Positions 7,388 through 15,228 are shown, counted from the first letter of the stretch. The stretch: 34,005 nucleotides of DNA from Chloroflexota bacterium (GCA_024232355.1 JAAEPW010000412.1:1-34005), one strand, 5' to 3'. Program-made: numbers and translations. Notes: generated by a model from the sequence alone, not told the origin.

Positions 7388-9103
7388 TCACTTGGCATAG
7401 TGGTATACGTCCACCCACATAAAATAGCCCTCGTCTACTCGTTCCCCGTTCATTTCCAGCCACGCACGAACCAACTCGCGCTCGTCCCACATTGTCGTTT
7501 CGGTGGCGATCAGCCAGACCGTGTCGTACGCGGCCGTCATCTCTTGCATACGCTGTGCGGCATTCTGTTCGTTCATCACGTACGAGCCATCGGGAAGCCG
7601 GTGGTTGGTGAACAGTCCTTCGTTCCAGGCGTACTCTTGCTGGGAAAAGTAATAGTCAAACGTGTACCGTCCGTGAGGGATCTGAAAGATAACCAGTTCC
7701 CCAAGCGTGTAGCGTTCGGCCACATAGGCGGCGGCGGCGCGAAAGTCGGACTTTGTCGGTTCGGCAGCTTGCTGCCTCAGGTTGACGCCGCCAAAGACAA
7801 GGACGACACTTAGCAGGAGCAGAACCACCCATCGCCCCCAGTTTCTCAAGCGCCAGATAGACGCCAGCCCCAAGGCGACCAATAGGTAGAATGCGGACGA
7901 TGTCCAGATAAAGTAGCGGTCTGTGAAAAGCGGCTGCCACTGAGAGATCGTCCACACAGCCAGCAAGGGAATCACCAGCCAGCATACTAGGGCGAAACGG
8001 TTCTTGCCTCCCCTCGACTCGTTTGTCATAGGGACGGGACGGGTTTTGATTTCCCTCAGGCCTTCTAGGGTGTGAAGGGGGCGGGTTTGGTCTTCCCGTA
8101 GATCTATAATAAGGCGGGGGCGTTTTTGGCTTTGTGACTTTTCTCTACTGAGAAAAGATATGAACGAGTCGCCCAACAGCCCCCACAAGGCCAGTATAGT
8201 AATCAGTGCCGTCCCCCAGGGCCAGCCCAGGCTGAGAATGCCCAGACTCCAACCGTTGAGCAAAATCTTGATCATGTCGTTCAGCACATACGGGTAAAAG
8301 CCGGTCTCACGGACCCGAAATACCTGCGGTGCTTGCCAAAGGGCCAGAGGCAGGTAGGGCAGGGTCAGGCAGGCCAAGCTGACGAGCGCGCCGCCCCATC
8401 GCTTGCGCGCCTGGGGCCACCAGGTCAAATAGAGCAGAATCTGTACGGGAACCAGCAGGGCCGCCAGGATATGGGAGTAAAAGGCCAAGCTGGTGACGAC
8501 GATTTGTGCCGTCCACCAACGCCGCTCCCCACTTTCGACGGCGCGGCGCAGCGCGTAAATCGCCAACAGGGCCAGGGCCGTCACCAGCGCATACATTTTG
8601 ACTTCCTGGCTGTACCAGGTCCAGTAGGGAGATATGGTCGCCAGAAAAGCGGCAAAAAAGCCGGTCGGATGGTCAAACAGACGGCGGCCTAATACATAGA
8701 CCAGCGGTACGGCGAGAACACCAAAGATGAGAGAGAAGAAACGCATCGCATACTCGCTGGTGCCGGTGAAAGCGATCCAAGCACGCAGCAGGAGAAAATA
8801 CAAGGGGCCGTTCTGTTGGATGATTCCCCCAAACGTCCGCGCCAGACGGAGCGACGCGCTCTCATCAGGCGATTGAGCGGACGGCATCGGTAGGGATGGA
8901 CAGGTGTAAGGCGTGTTCAAATCCCCAACTTTTTCTGGCGCAAACGCTTGGACGATGAGATGGGGAAACTCGTGGGCGTAGCACAGGGCATCCACCTCGT
9001 CCCGCCAGAGGGATTGGGCATTGATAGACGTGGCTCGTACGGTAAAAGCGACCAGCGCTAAAAAGACGATGGTCATCAAAGAGGAAAAGCGCGAATAGTT
9101 CAT
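7388..9103 (-). CDS. polytopic membrane glycosyltransferase, GT39/ArnT-like (PMT_2 type)
   Basis: The protein has 571 residues with about 10 or more hydrophobic helices. The first helix is followed by SLWRDEVDALCYA, the position of the acidic catalytic motif in the GT39/ArnT family, which transfers sugars from polyprenyl-phosphate donors at the outer membrane face. IFGVLAVPLVYVLGRRLF and the ISPYWTWYSQEVKMYAL segment are typical of the family. The ATG at 9103 overlaps the TGA of the preceding gene (TGATG), so I prefer it to an ATG-like start 25 codons earlier. A charged insert rich in Arg, Lys and Pro (about residues 320-360) lies between helices and is encoded by repeat-like DNA. The acceptor (protein, lipid or cell-wall polymer) is unknown. 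Confidence 0.8.
   Translation of the reverse strand: MNYSRFSSLMTIVFLALVAFTVRATSINAQSLWRDEVDALCYAHEFPHLIVQAFAPEKVGDLNTPYTCPSLPMPSAQSPDESASLRLARTFGGIIQQNGPLYFLLLRAWIAFTGTSEYAMRFFSLIFGVLAVPLVYVLGRRLFDHPTGFFAAFLATISPYWTWYSQEVKMYALVTALALLAIYALRRAVESGERRWWTAQIVVTSLAFYSHILAALLVPVQILLYLTWWPQARKRWGGALVSLACLTLPYLPLALWQAPQVFRVRETGFYPYVLNDMIKILLNGWSLGILSLGWPWGTALITILALWGLLGDSFISFLSREKSQSQKRPRLIIDLREDQTRPLHTLEGLREIKTRPVPMTNESRGGKNRFALVCWLVIPLLAVWTISQWQPLFTDRYFIWTSSAFYLLVALGLASIWRLRNWGRWVVLLLLSVVLVFGGVNLRQQAAEPTKSDFRAAAAYVAERYTLGELVIFQIPHGRYTFDYYFSQQEYAWNEGLFTNHRLPDGSYVMNEQNAAQRMQEMTAAYDTVWLIATETTMWDERELVRAWLEMNGERVDEGYFMWVDVYHYAK
8036..8101. repeat. in-frame repeated segment inside the glycosyltransferase gene
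   Basis: Two 24-base units, 8036-8059 and 8078-8101, match at about 18 of 24 positions and lie 42 bases (14 codons) apart. They encode LREIKTRPV and LREDQTRPL. The surrounding stretch up to about 8130 holds further GGCGGGGGCG-type sequence. The peptide is charged and sits in a loop between membrane helices. This resembles a small palindromic or REP-type insertion kept in frame. Confidence 0.5.
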
Positions 9104-9402
9104 CAAGCCGCGCCGCGATACCAGCGGAGGATGACGAAAGCGAGGCCCAAGGCCAGCAAAATGCCCAATGCTACCCACAATAGAATCGCACCACCACTGC
9201 TCCAGGCAGACGGCAGGGATGGCGCAGCGTTTTCGGGGGACGGCGTGGTGAGTGGCGATACCGCCGCAGCTTTTGGGGTGGGGAGGGGGGATTGCGCGCC
9301 GTCAAACGATGTACCGCGCAGCCACAATGCGACGGCCACAATAAGCACCACTGCCAGTGTCAACGAGAACCAAAATCGGGGATGACGATACCATAGAGTC
9401 AT
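9103..9402 (-). CDS. small two-helix membrane protein, unknown function
   Basis: The protein has 99 residues from the ATG at 9402. Helix 1 (about 9-28, FWFSLTLAVVLIVAVALWL) is followed by a Pro/Ser/Thr-rich linker of about 40 residues (PLPTPKAAAVSPLTTPSPENAAPS), then helix 2 (about 73-93, ILLWVALGILLALGLAFVI) and a basic end. The linker is probably outside the cell. The gene is translationally coupled to the glycosyltransferase that follows, so a partner or scaffold role is possible but is inference. An upstream GTG-like start is less likely because it would lie beyond the -10 box. Confidence 0.65.
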   Translation of the reverse strand: MTLWYRHPRFWFSLTLAVVLIVAVALWLRGTSFDGAQSPLPTPKAAAVSPLTTPSPENAAPSLPSAWSSGGAILLWVALGILLALGLAFVILRWYRGAA

Positions 9403-9408
9403 GGCAAT

Positions 9409-9438
9409 ATTATAGCGCAACTCGTCTTGCCGCGCCAA
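9409..9438 (-). promoter_or_regulatory. promoter for the 9402 membrane-protein/glycosyltransferase operon, apparently leaderless
   Basis: On the minus strand, TTGGCG (9438-9433), an 18-base spacer and TATAAT (9414-9409) make a good sigma-70-type promoter. The -10 box ends only 6 bases before the ATG at 9402, so transcription should begin at or next to the start codon. No ribosome site can fit. Confidence 0.65.
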
Positions 9439-9460
9439 TTTATGCTCGACGTGCCCCCGT

Positions 9461-9489
9461 TTGACTTGATCTACTCGCCGCTATATAAT
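9461..9489 (+). promoter_or_regulatory. strong promoter for the 9518 methyltransferase gene
   Basis: TTGACT (9461-9466), exactly 17 bases, then TATAAT (9484-9489). A near-identical 40-base block recurs at 10682-10716 upstream of the GNAT gene. The box lies back to back with the leftward promoter at 9409-9438. Confidence 0.8.
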
Positions 9490-9517
9490 GCTTGGCAATA
9501 TAGCCGAGGAGATGTTC

Positions 9518-10387
9518 ATGTTCAACCAACTAGAAAAGTTTGCGAATCGCCTGAGGGCATCAAGAAAGCAGGATTCTCCAGATGAACAACCTGTGTCTGC
9601 TCAAATGCACGCGCCAACCCTTTCGATGAATGTTCTGGATCAATACGTTACGTCTGCACCTTTGCCACAGAACGCCATAGATATCTTTAAAGGTGAGTGG
9701 CACTCAGAGTTGCCTGATGCCAGCCTCCTTGCGGGTTCAATCACGCTGTTTGACGATTATCGTATCAAATGGTTCACAGAGCATCTTGGGGGCTTTCAAA
9801 ACAGGACAGTGTTGGAACTCGGGCCGTTGGAGGCAGGTCACACATATATGCTCGAACGTTTGGGGGCGGCGTCTATATTGTCGATTGAGGCTAGCACGCG
9901 CGCTTTTCTCAAGTGCTTGATCATCAAAGAGATATTTGACCTTGGGCACACGCGTTTTTTGTGTGGAGACTTTGTTGAATATCTACGAACCAATCATCAA
10001 CAGTTCGATGTGTGCTTGGCTAGTGGCGTACTCTATCATATGACCAATCCCATCGAACTTGTTGCCTTGCTGGCAAAGACGACCAATCACGTATGTTTGT
10101 GGACGCACTATTACGATCCCAAAATAGTCCAACCTCTAAATAGTCAAAAGGCCGAGCATGCTGGATTTGCGCACACACTCTATTATAGGCCATATGGAGA
10201 GGGATTAGAATGTGCTAATTTCTGCGGAGGATGTAGGCCACATAGTTACTGGATGACTCGTGATGACCTCATTAACGGTTTCAAACACTTTGGCCTGACC
10301 GAAATAACCATCGGTATAGAAGAACCGAACCATCCGAATGGACCAGCCTTTACCTTGATAGCGTCCAGACCATCTGGAGCAGACTGA
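9518..10387 (+). CDS. class I SAM-dependent methyltransferase
   Basis: The protein has 289 residues. I chose ATG 9518 because GAGGAG (9506-9511) lies 6 bases upstream. An earlier ATG at 9488 is inside the -10 box. Motif I is TVLELGPLEAGHTYML, followed by the acidic strand end ILSIEAS, the motif near FLCGDFVEYL and the post-motif FDVCLASGVLYHMTNP, all standard for the Rossmann methyltransferase fold. A CxxCGGCRPHSYW segment near residue 238 is unusual and could bind a metal or the substrate. The gene is visibly richer in A+T than its neighbours, which may signal transfer. The substrate is unknown. It is a stand-alone gene under its own promoter. Confidence 0.8.
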   Translation: MFNQLEKFANRLRASRKQDSPDEQPVSAQMHAPTLSMNVLDQYVTSAPLPQNAIDIFKGEWHSELPDASLLAGSITLFDDYRIKWFTEHLGGFQNRTVLELGPLEAGHTYMLERLGAASILSIEASTRAFLKCLIIKEIFDLGHTRFLCGDFVEYLRTNHQQFDVCLASGVLYHMTNPIELVALLAKTTNHVCLWTHYYDPKIVQPLNSQKAEHAGFAHTLYYRPYGEGLECANFCGGCRPHSYWMTRDDLINGFKHFGLTEITIGIEEPNHPNGPAFTLIASRPSGAD

Positions 10388-10429
10388 CCCGTCGGACTCA
10401 AGCATCTCGAGCGCATTCATAGCCTCCGG

Positions 10430-10580
10430 GTTACTACTCAGCCAACGCTCCAGCCCCCGTCTCGGGGGCGGTTTGTGCGACAAACATCTGCGCAGAATGA
10501 GATGCTCTTGCCAAAACCGCCCTCGGGGACAAGGGCTAAGAGCCTGAAACATCCAATTCTGTAGCCGACTGAGTAGTAAC
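10430..10580. mobile_element. MITE-like element with 12-bp TIRs and 8-bp target-site duplication
   Basis: The terminal inverted repeats are perfect: GTTACTACTCAG at 10430-10441 and CTGAGTAGTAAC at 10569-10580. Immediately outside, GCCTCCGG occurs as a perfect direct repeat at 10422-10429 and 10581-10588, the expected 8-bp target duplication. The element is non-coding at 151 bp and must have been moved by a transposase supplied elsewhere. An 8-bp duplication fits several IS families, and I cannot name one. A paired-hairpin element lies inside it. Confidence 0.8.
10447..10543. repeat. paired-hairpin (BIME-like) element, copy 2
   Basis: Hairpin A is GCCCCCG (10453-10459), TCT, CGGGGGC (10463-10469). 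Hairpin B is GCCCTCG (10519-10525), GGGA, CAAGGGC (10530-10536). GCTC (10447-10450) and GAGC (10540-10543) can close an outer stem. GTCTC and GGGAC at the loops can pair with one G-U. Read in opposite directions, both halves share a CTC..AGCCC..GTC..GGGCGGTTT pattern. Confidence 0.7.
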
Positions 10581-10684
10581 GCCTCCGGTTGTGAATGATG
10601 AATGATAACTGAAAAGATCGTGTACCAACCGCTGAAGGAGGGTTGATCCCTTGGCCGTGCAGTTCGGTACCTGGCAATCCCCGT

Positions 10685-10713
10685 TTGACTTGATTTCCCC
10701 GCCGCTATATAAT
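10685..10713 (+). promoter_or_regulatory. promoter of the GNAT-pentapeptide-methyltransferase-acylase operon
   Basis: TTGACT (10685-10690), a 17-base spacer, and TATAAT (10708-10713). The flanking bases repeat the promoter at 9461-9489 (shared CCCCGTTTGACTTGAT and CGCCGCTATATAAT). Confidence 0.8.
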
Positions 10714-10756
10714 CCTTGTTGACTACCTTTACCGAATCGACTCGGAGCAATTCACA

Positions 10757-11296
10757 ATGTCATTACCGATAATCACAGAACGTCTCATTCTGCGCTCATA
10801 CACCTACGACGATATACCAGACATTATCGAATTCGTTTCACACCCTTCAGTTGCCAGAGCGACCCCTGAAATTGGGACGACTGAATCCGAGGTTGGGAAA
10901 TATATCGACTTGCAGAACTCGTATCAACCGTTCGAACAGGACAAGTGTTTTGATTTGGCCATCGAGCGGAAACAAGCTGTTCAAGTGATCGGGTTATTGT
11001 CGCTGGTGCGTAAAGAGCACGAGCAGGGAGCAATTGGCTGGGCGCTCGGAATAGACTATCGAGGTCAAGGATATGGGACGGAAGCCGCGAGGGCATTGAT
11101 GACCTTTGGCTTTGACTCGCTCGGTTTGCACCGGATTTATGCCACCACGAGCAGCCAAAATATTGGTTCCTGGCGAGTGATGGAACGTTTGAGGATGAAA
11201 AGAGAGGGCCATCTTCGAGAAGCGGAACTCGGAGATGGTGAATGGCTGGACACGTTGATTTATGGAATTCTCGCTGACGAGTGGCAAAGTGCGTAA
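10757..11296 (+). CDS. GNAT-family N-acetyltransferase (RimJ/RimL-like)
   Basis: The protein has 179 residues. It opens with ITERLILRSYTYDD, the RimJ/RimL/SpeG-type start. The acetyl-CoA loop is DYRGQGYGTEAARALMTFGF (about 100-119), followed by RIYATTSSQNIGSWRVMERLRMKREGHLRE, the standard end of the fold. It should move an acetyl group from acetyl-CoA to an amine. The family includes ribosomal-protein and drug acetyltransferases, and the sequence does not show which applies here. GGAG lies 9 bases before the ATG, behind a near-consensus promoter. It is the first gene of a tight run of four. Confidence 0.88.
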   Translation: MSLPIITERLILRSYTYDDIPDIIEFVSHPSVARATPEIGTTESEVGKYIDLQNSYQPFEQDKCFDLAIERKQAVQVIGLLSLVRKEHEQGAIGWALGIDYRGQGYGTEAARALMTFGFDSLGLHRIYATTSSQNIGSWRVMERLRMKREGHLREAELGDGEWLDTLIYGILADEWQSA

Positions 11297-11316
11297 TGCG
11301 CCAGGAGGTATTGGAC

Positions 11317-11928
11317 ATGAACTCGTTAATCCACCCACAGACCAAATACGCCGACCAAGTCTTTAAGGATATTCACCTAGAGCGAGACCAACTCGTCTCC
11401 AGCCAGTTCTACGATTGCGAGTTTGTGCAGTGTTCGTTCACCGAGTCCGAATTCCGCAACTGCCGGTTCGTCAACTGTGTGTTTCGGCAGTGCGACCTGA
11501 GCCTCGTCCGAGTGCCGGGGAGCACGTTTTCTGCCACTCGATTTGAAGAGTCCAAGGCCGTTGGCGTCAACTGGACGCAGGCCGACTGGCCCGCAACCGG
11601 GCTGGGAGATCCGCTTGGCTTTATCAAGTCTGCCATCAGCCACTCGACGTTCATTGGACTGCGCCTAAAGGGTATCCAGATCAAGGACTGTATTGCCATA
11701 GACGTTGACTTTCGAGAGGCCAATCTATCCCAGGCCGACTTGGCGGGCACCGATCTCTACGGGAGCAGGTTTGGCAACACTGATCTGACCAAAGCCGATC
11801 TGAGCCACGCGCGTAACTATCATATCAATCCAGGGCAAAACGTGTTGAGCCAGGCCAAATTCTCGCTGCCAGAGGCAATGTCGCTGCTGTACGGCCTGGA
11901 TATTGTTCTGGTGGAAAACTCGATATGA
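11317..11928 (+). CDS. pentapeptide-repeat protein, Qnr-like
   Basis: The protein has 203 residues. The ATG at 11317 has AGGAGG 8 bases upstream. Residues about 18-70 carry A(D/N)LxX-type pentapeptides (FYDCE FVQCS FTESE FRNCR FVNCV FRQCD). A break follows near GVNWTQADWP, then a second block (FIGLR LKGIQ ... FREAN LSQAD LAGTD LYGSR FGNTD LTKAD LSHAR). The result is a right-handed square beta-helix. The C-terminus, FSLPEAMSLLYGLDIVLV, resembles the helix and tail of Qnr proteins. Qnr and MfpA proteins mimic DNA and bind gyrase. A gyrase-protecting role here is inference. The short gaps on both sides place it in an operon with the GNAT and methyltransferase genes. Confidence 0.85.
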   Translation: MNSLIHPQTKYADQVFKDIHLERDQLVSSQFYDCEFVQCSFTESEFRNCRFVNCVFRQCDLSLVRVPGSTFSATRFEESKAVGVNWTQADWPATGLGDPLGFIKSAISHSTFIGLRLKGIQIKDCIAIDVDFREANLSQADLAGTDLYGSRFGNTDLTKADLSHARNYHINPGQNVLSQAKFSLPEAMSLLYGLDIVLVENSI

Positions 11929-11935
11929 GGTCAAA

Positions 11936-12721
11936 ATGACGGACAACATAGATCTGCAATGGTACAAGAAAATCTGGTCGCTGGGTATTGAGGACATGTC
12001 TTGGGTCGAGCACACGGCCTGCGAGGTGGATTTTGTGATCGCTGCCCTCGCGCTGCAAGGACGAGAGCGCATATTGGACCTGGCCTGCGGTTTTGGCAGG
12101 CATTCGCTCGAGTTGGCCCGCCGTGGGTACACGGTGGTCGGCGTAGACATTACGCCAGACTATATCGACAAAGCACGCAGCCTGGCGGAAAAAGACCATT
12201 TGACCAATGCCGAGTTCATCTGTGCCGACTTGCGGGACGTGTCGTTTGAGAGCGAATTCGATGTGGTGTTGAATCTGGCGGACGGCGCCATCGGCTACCT
12301 GGAGACGGACGAGGAGAATCTCAAGATATTCGACTTGATCGCCACAGCGCTCAAACCGGGGGGCAGGCACCTGATGGGCGTGTGCAGTGGCGACCACGCG
12401 CGCAAACATTTTCCACGACGCCATTGGGAGGCGGGCAGCCAGTCGCTCTCGCTGGCCGATTTTGATTGGGATCGGGAAAACTCGCGCATGTTGTACACGG
12501 GGTATACGCTCAAATACGGAGAGGTTTTGGATAAACCCGAGCCGCAAGGGCTTGCCGGCTATACGCGCCTGTACACGCTTGAAGAACTGGGCGACATATT
12601 TGCGGCGCGTGGGATAGAGATCAAACAGACCTACGGGGACTATGATATGGATGTTCCCGCGTCGGACAAACTACTCACATTATTGGTGTACTCGAAAAAG
12701 GAGAGAAAAAATCATGCGTAA
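11936..12721 (+). CDS. class I SAM-dependent methyltransferase
   Basis: The protein has 261 residues from ATG 11936, with GAGG 7 bases upstream and the stop of the pentapeptide gene 7 bases before the start. Motif I, ILDLACGFGRHSLELARRGYTVVGVDI (about 46-72), is textbook, followed by FICADLRDV and the FDVVLNLADGAIGYL strand. The C-terminal half (LYTLEELGDIFAARGIEI) is typical of small-molecule or ubiE-like methyltransferases. Its substrate cannot be read from sequence. Its last 8 bases overlap the acylase gene. Confidence 0.85.
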   Translation: MTDNIDLQWYKKIWSLGIEDMSWVEHTACEVDFVIAALALQGRERILDLACGFGRHSLELARRGYTVVGVDITPDYIDKARSLAEKDHLTNAEFICADLRDVSFESEFDVVLNLADGAIGYLETDEENLKIFDLIATALKPGGRHLMGVCSGDHARKHFPRRHWEAGSQSLSLADFDWDRENSRMLYTGYTLKYGEVLDKPEPQGLAGYTRLYTLEELGDIFAARGIEIKQTYGDYDMDVPASDKLLTLLVYSKKERKNHA

Positions 12722-15170
12722 AAAAGTATTGATTGCATTGTTGGTACTGGTGGCGGTCGCACTAGTGGTGGGGCTGATCGGCGTCGGATCGGTCGTCTTT
12801 ACAGTGCGCCGTCCTTGGCCCAAGATCAACGGCAACGTCAAGGTAGAAGGCTTGCAGGCCGAGACCACCATCATCCGCGACAGTTGGGGCGTTCCCCACA
12901 TTTATGCCGCCAACACCCACGATCTCTTTTTCGCTCAGGGATATGTGCACGCGCAAGAACGCTTCTGGCAGATGGAGTTCTGGCGTCGAATTGGCTCGGG
13001 GCGACTGTCTGAAATACTGGGCGACTCGGCTGTGAGGCAGGACGTATTCATCCGCACGGTGGGTTGGCATCGCACCGCCGTTGAGGAACTGGAACAGATA
13101 GACGAGGAAATCCTAGTGACACTGGAAGCCTACGCCGAGGGGGTCAATGCCTACATTTCCACTCACCGGCGGCGCTTGGGGCTGGAATTCACCATGCTGG
13201 GCCTGACCGGCGTCCGGTTCGACCCTGAACCCTGGACCCCACTCAACACCATCACCTGGGCCAAGGTGATGGCGTGGGACCTGGGGGGCAATATGAGCAA
13301 AGAACTGCTCCGCGCTCATATCGCGACCCGCTTGGGCACCCCCGCCCTCGAAGAATTGGTACCTCCCTACGCGGACGATTACCCCGTCATTGTTCCACAC
13401 CCAATGACGGGAGCGACGCTCCAGTCCGTCCCCGACGCGGCTTTTGACACCCACTTTTTGGGAAAGGGGGACAGCGTGGGGAGCAATAGCTGGGTCATCG
13501 CCGGGGAGCGCACTGATACGGGGATGCCGCTCCTGGCCGACGACCCCCACCTAGGCATCCAGATGCCGTCGATCTGGTTCGAGATCGGTCTGCACTGCGA
13601 GCCGATGCGGGTGAGCTGTCCGATCAACGTCGTCGGCACATCCTTCGCCGGCACCCCGGGCGTCGTCATCGGCCACAACGACCAGATCGCCTGGGGAGTC
13701 ACCAACCTGGCACCAGACGTGCAAGACCTGTTCGTCGAGCGGATCAACCCCGAAAACCCCAATCAGTACGAGTACGATGGCGAGTGGCTCGACATGGAGA
13801 TCATCCGCGAAGAGATCACCGTCGCCGGAGAGGACAAGCCGGTGGTAGTTGACGTCCGCATCACCCGCCACGGACCCATCGTCAACGACGTGGTCGGTGG
13901 TGAGGAGGAGGACTGGTCCTTTGGTTGGGAGCCGCTGGCTTTATCCTGGACCGCGCTCCAGCCGGGCACGTTACTACAGAGTATCTATTTGCTGGATCAG
14001 GCCAGCAATTGGGAGGAATTTCGGGAGGCGCTTTCGTATTGGGACGCGCCCAGCCAGAATTTTGTCTATGCTGACGTGGAAGGGAACATCGGCTACCAAT
14101 CCCCCGGGCGCATTCCCATCCGTGCCTCAGGCGATGGCTCGATGCCGGTGCCCGGTTGGACCGACGAGTACGAATGGGAGGGCTATATCCCCTTTGACGA
14201 ACTGCCCCGCGCCTTTAACCCGGAGGAAGGATACATTGTCACCGCCAACAACGCCGTGGTCGGGCCAGACTTTGAGCACTTTATTACCCACGATTGGGCC
14301 CCCGGCTATCGCGCACAGCGGATCGTCGAGTTGGTCGAGGCTGATTCCTCCATCACGATAGAGGACATCCAGTTGATGCAGGGGAACAGCAGCCCCGTCT
14401 GGGCCGAGGAGGTATTGACTCATCTGCTAGTACTTTCTGTAACGGACACAGATCGCACGGCCAGAGAAAAACGCCGCCTGAATGAGGCGCTGGAACTATT
14501 ACGCATGTGGGACCGTCGAGCCGACCGGGACAGCGCCGCTGCCGCCCTCTTTGAGGCGTTCCGCATACGTCTGATCGACCTGACTTTTGGCGACGAACTA
14601 GGGGAACAACTCTTGAGTCGAGCGCGGAGGACCGTAGGTGTTTCGTTGGTCGAGTTCCTGGAAGAGGAAGATTCCACCTGGTTCGACGACGTGACCACAA
14701 AAGATACCGAAACGCGGGATGAGATATTGCTGCTGGCACTCGAACAAGCTGTGGCAGAAATGACCGAGACTTTGGGCCGAAATATGGAAAAGTGGCGTTG
14801 GGGCGACCTGCACACCGCCACCTTTGAGAACCAAAGCCTGGGGAAATCCGGCATCGGCTTTATTGAGAATATCTTTAACCGCGGCCCGGTAGCGGTCGAT
14901 GGCACTATCTCTACAGTCAACGTCACCGGCTACAGCCTGAACGACCCCTACGCAGTGAAGCACATCGCTTCCTATCGCCAGGTCGTGGATATGCAGGACC
15001 TGACCCGTTCGGTCTCGATGCATACCACGGGCCAATCCGGTCATCCCTACCACGCCCACTATGACGATATGATCGACCCCTGGCGCAACATCGAGTACCA
15101 CCCGATGCTGTGGGATCGGGCGGACATCGAGGCGGATGCGGAGGGCACGCTGCTGTTGAGGCCCAAGTAG
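12714..15170 (+). CDS. penicillin acylase family hydrolase (Ntn hydrolase)
   Basis: The protein has 818 residues. The ATG at 12714 follows AAGGAGAG and overlaps the preceding gene by 8 bases. Residues 5-30 form a membrane anchor or uncleaved signal, so the enzyme acts outside the cytoplasm. IIRDSWGVPHIYA and FFAQGYVHAQERFWQMEFWRR are the alpha-subunit signatures. The precursor should self-cleave before Ser257 in GSNSWVIAG, making it the beta-chain nucleophile. HNDQIAWGVTN and the C-terminal HTTGQSGHPYHAHYDDM are also family motifs. Members hydrolyse the amide bonds of penicillins, acyl-homoserine lactones or related amides. The substrate here is undetermined, and an AHL-acylase role is as plausible as beta-lactam breakdown. 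Confidence 0.92.
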   Translation: MRKKVLIALLVLVAVALVVGLIGVGSVVFTVRRPWPKINGNVKVEGLQAETTIIRDSWGVPHIYAANTHDLFFAQGYVHAQERFWQMEFWRRIGSGRLSEILGDSAVRQDVFIRTVGWHRTAVEELEQIDEEILVTLEAYAEGVNAYISTHRRRLGLEFTMLGLTGVRFDPEPWTPLNTITWAKVMAWDLGGNMSKELLRAHIATRLGTPALEELVPPYADDYPVIVPHPMTGATLQSVPDAAFDTHFLGKGDSVGSNSWVIAGERTDTGMPLLADDPHLGIQMPSIWFEIGLHCEPMRVSCPINVVGTSFAGTPGVVIGHNDQIAWGVTNLAPDVQDLFVERINPENPNQYEYDGEWLDMEIIREEITVAGEDKPVVVDVRITRHGPIVNDVVGGEEEDWSFGWEPLALSWTALQPGTLLQSIYLLDQASNWEEFREALSYWDAPSQNFVYADVEGNIGYQSPGRIPIRASGDGSMPVPGWTDEYEWEGYIPFDELPRAFNPEEGYIVTANNAVVGPDFEHFITHDWAPGYRAQRIVELVEADSSITIEDIQLMQGNSSPVWAEEVLTHLLVLSVTDTDRTAREKRRLNEALELLRMWDRRADRDSAAAALFEAFRIRLIDLTFGDELGEQLLSRARRTVGVSLVEFLEEEDSTWFDDVTTKDTETRDEILLLALEQAVAEMTETLGRNMEKWRWGDLHTATFENQSLGKSGIGFIENIFNRGPVAVDGTISTVNVTGYSLNDPYAVKHIASYRQVVDMQDLTRSVSMHTTGQSGHPYHAHYDDMIDPWRNIEYHPMLWDRADIEADAEGTLLLRPK

Positions 15171-15179
15171 CAACTCGTT

Positions 15180-15228
15180 GAGGAGTGGCGCATTTCTGAA
15201 TGCACCGCATAGGGTATGCTCGCTCCTC
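15180..15228 (+). terminator. hairpin between the acylase and creatininase genes
   Basis: GGCGCATT (15187-15194) and AATGCACC (15199-15206) form a stem around TCTG with one mismatch, and GAGGAG (15180-15185) pairs with CTCCTC (15223-15228) outside it. There is no U-run, so termination is only possible. It may instead be an mRNA-stability structure. Confidence 0.35.

Larger units (their letters stand above)
10388..10756. other. 369-base intergenic region: mobile element plus promoter
   Basis: The gap between the methyltransferase and GNAT genes contains the 151-bp inverted-repeat element (10430-10580), its nested paired hairpins, and the GNAT promoter (10685-10713). I see no convincing coding sequence. 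Confidence 0.7.

Noticed and set aside
6361..7422. 353-codon rightward open frame
   Set aside because: It is antisense to gyrA, whose reading frame is unmistakable.
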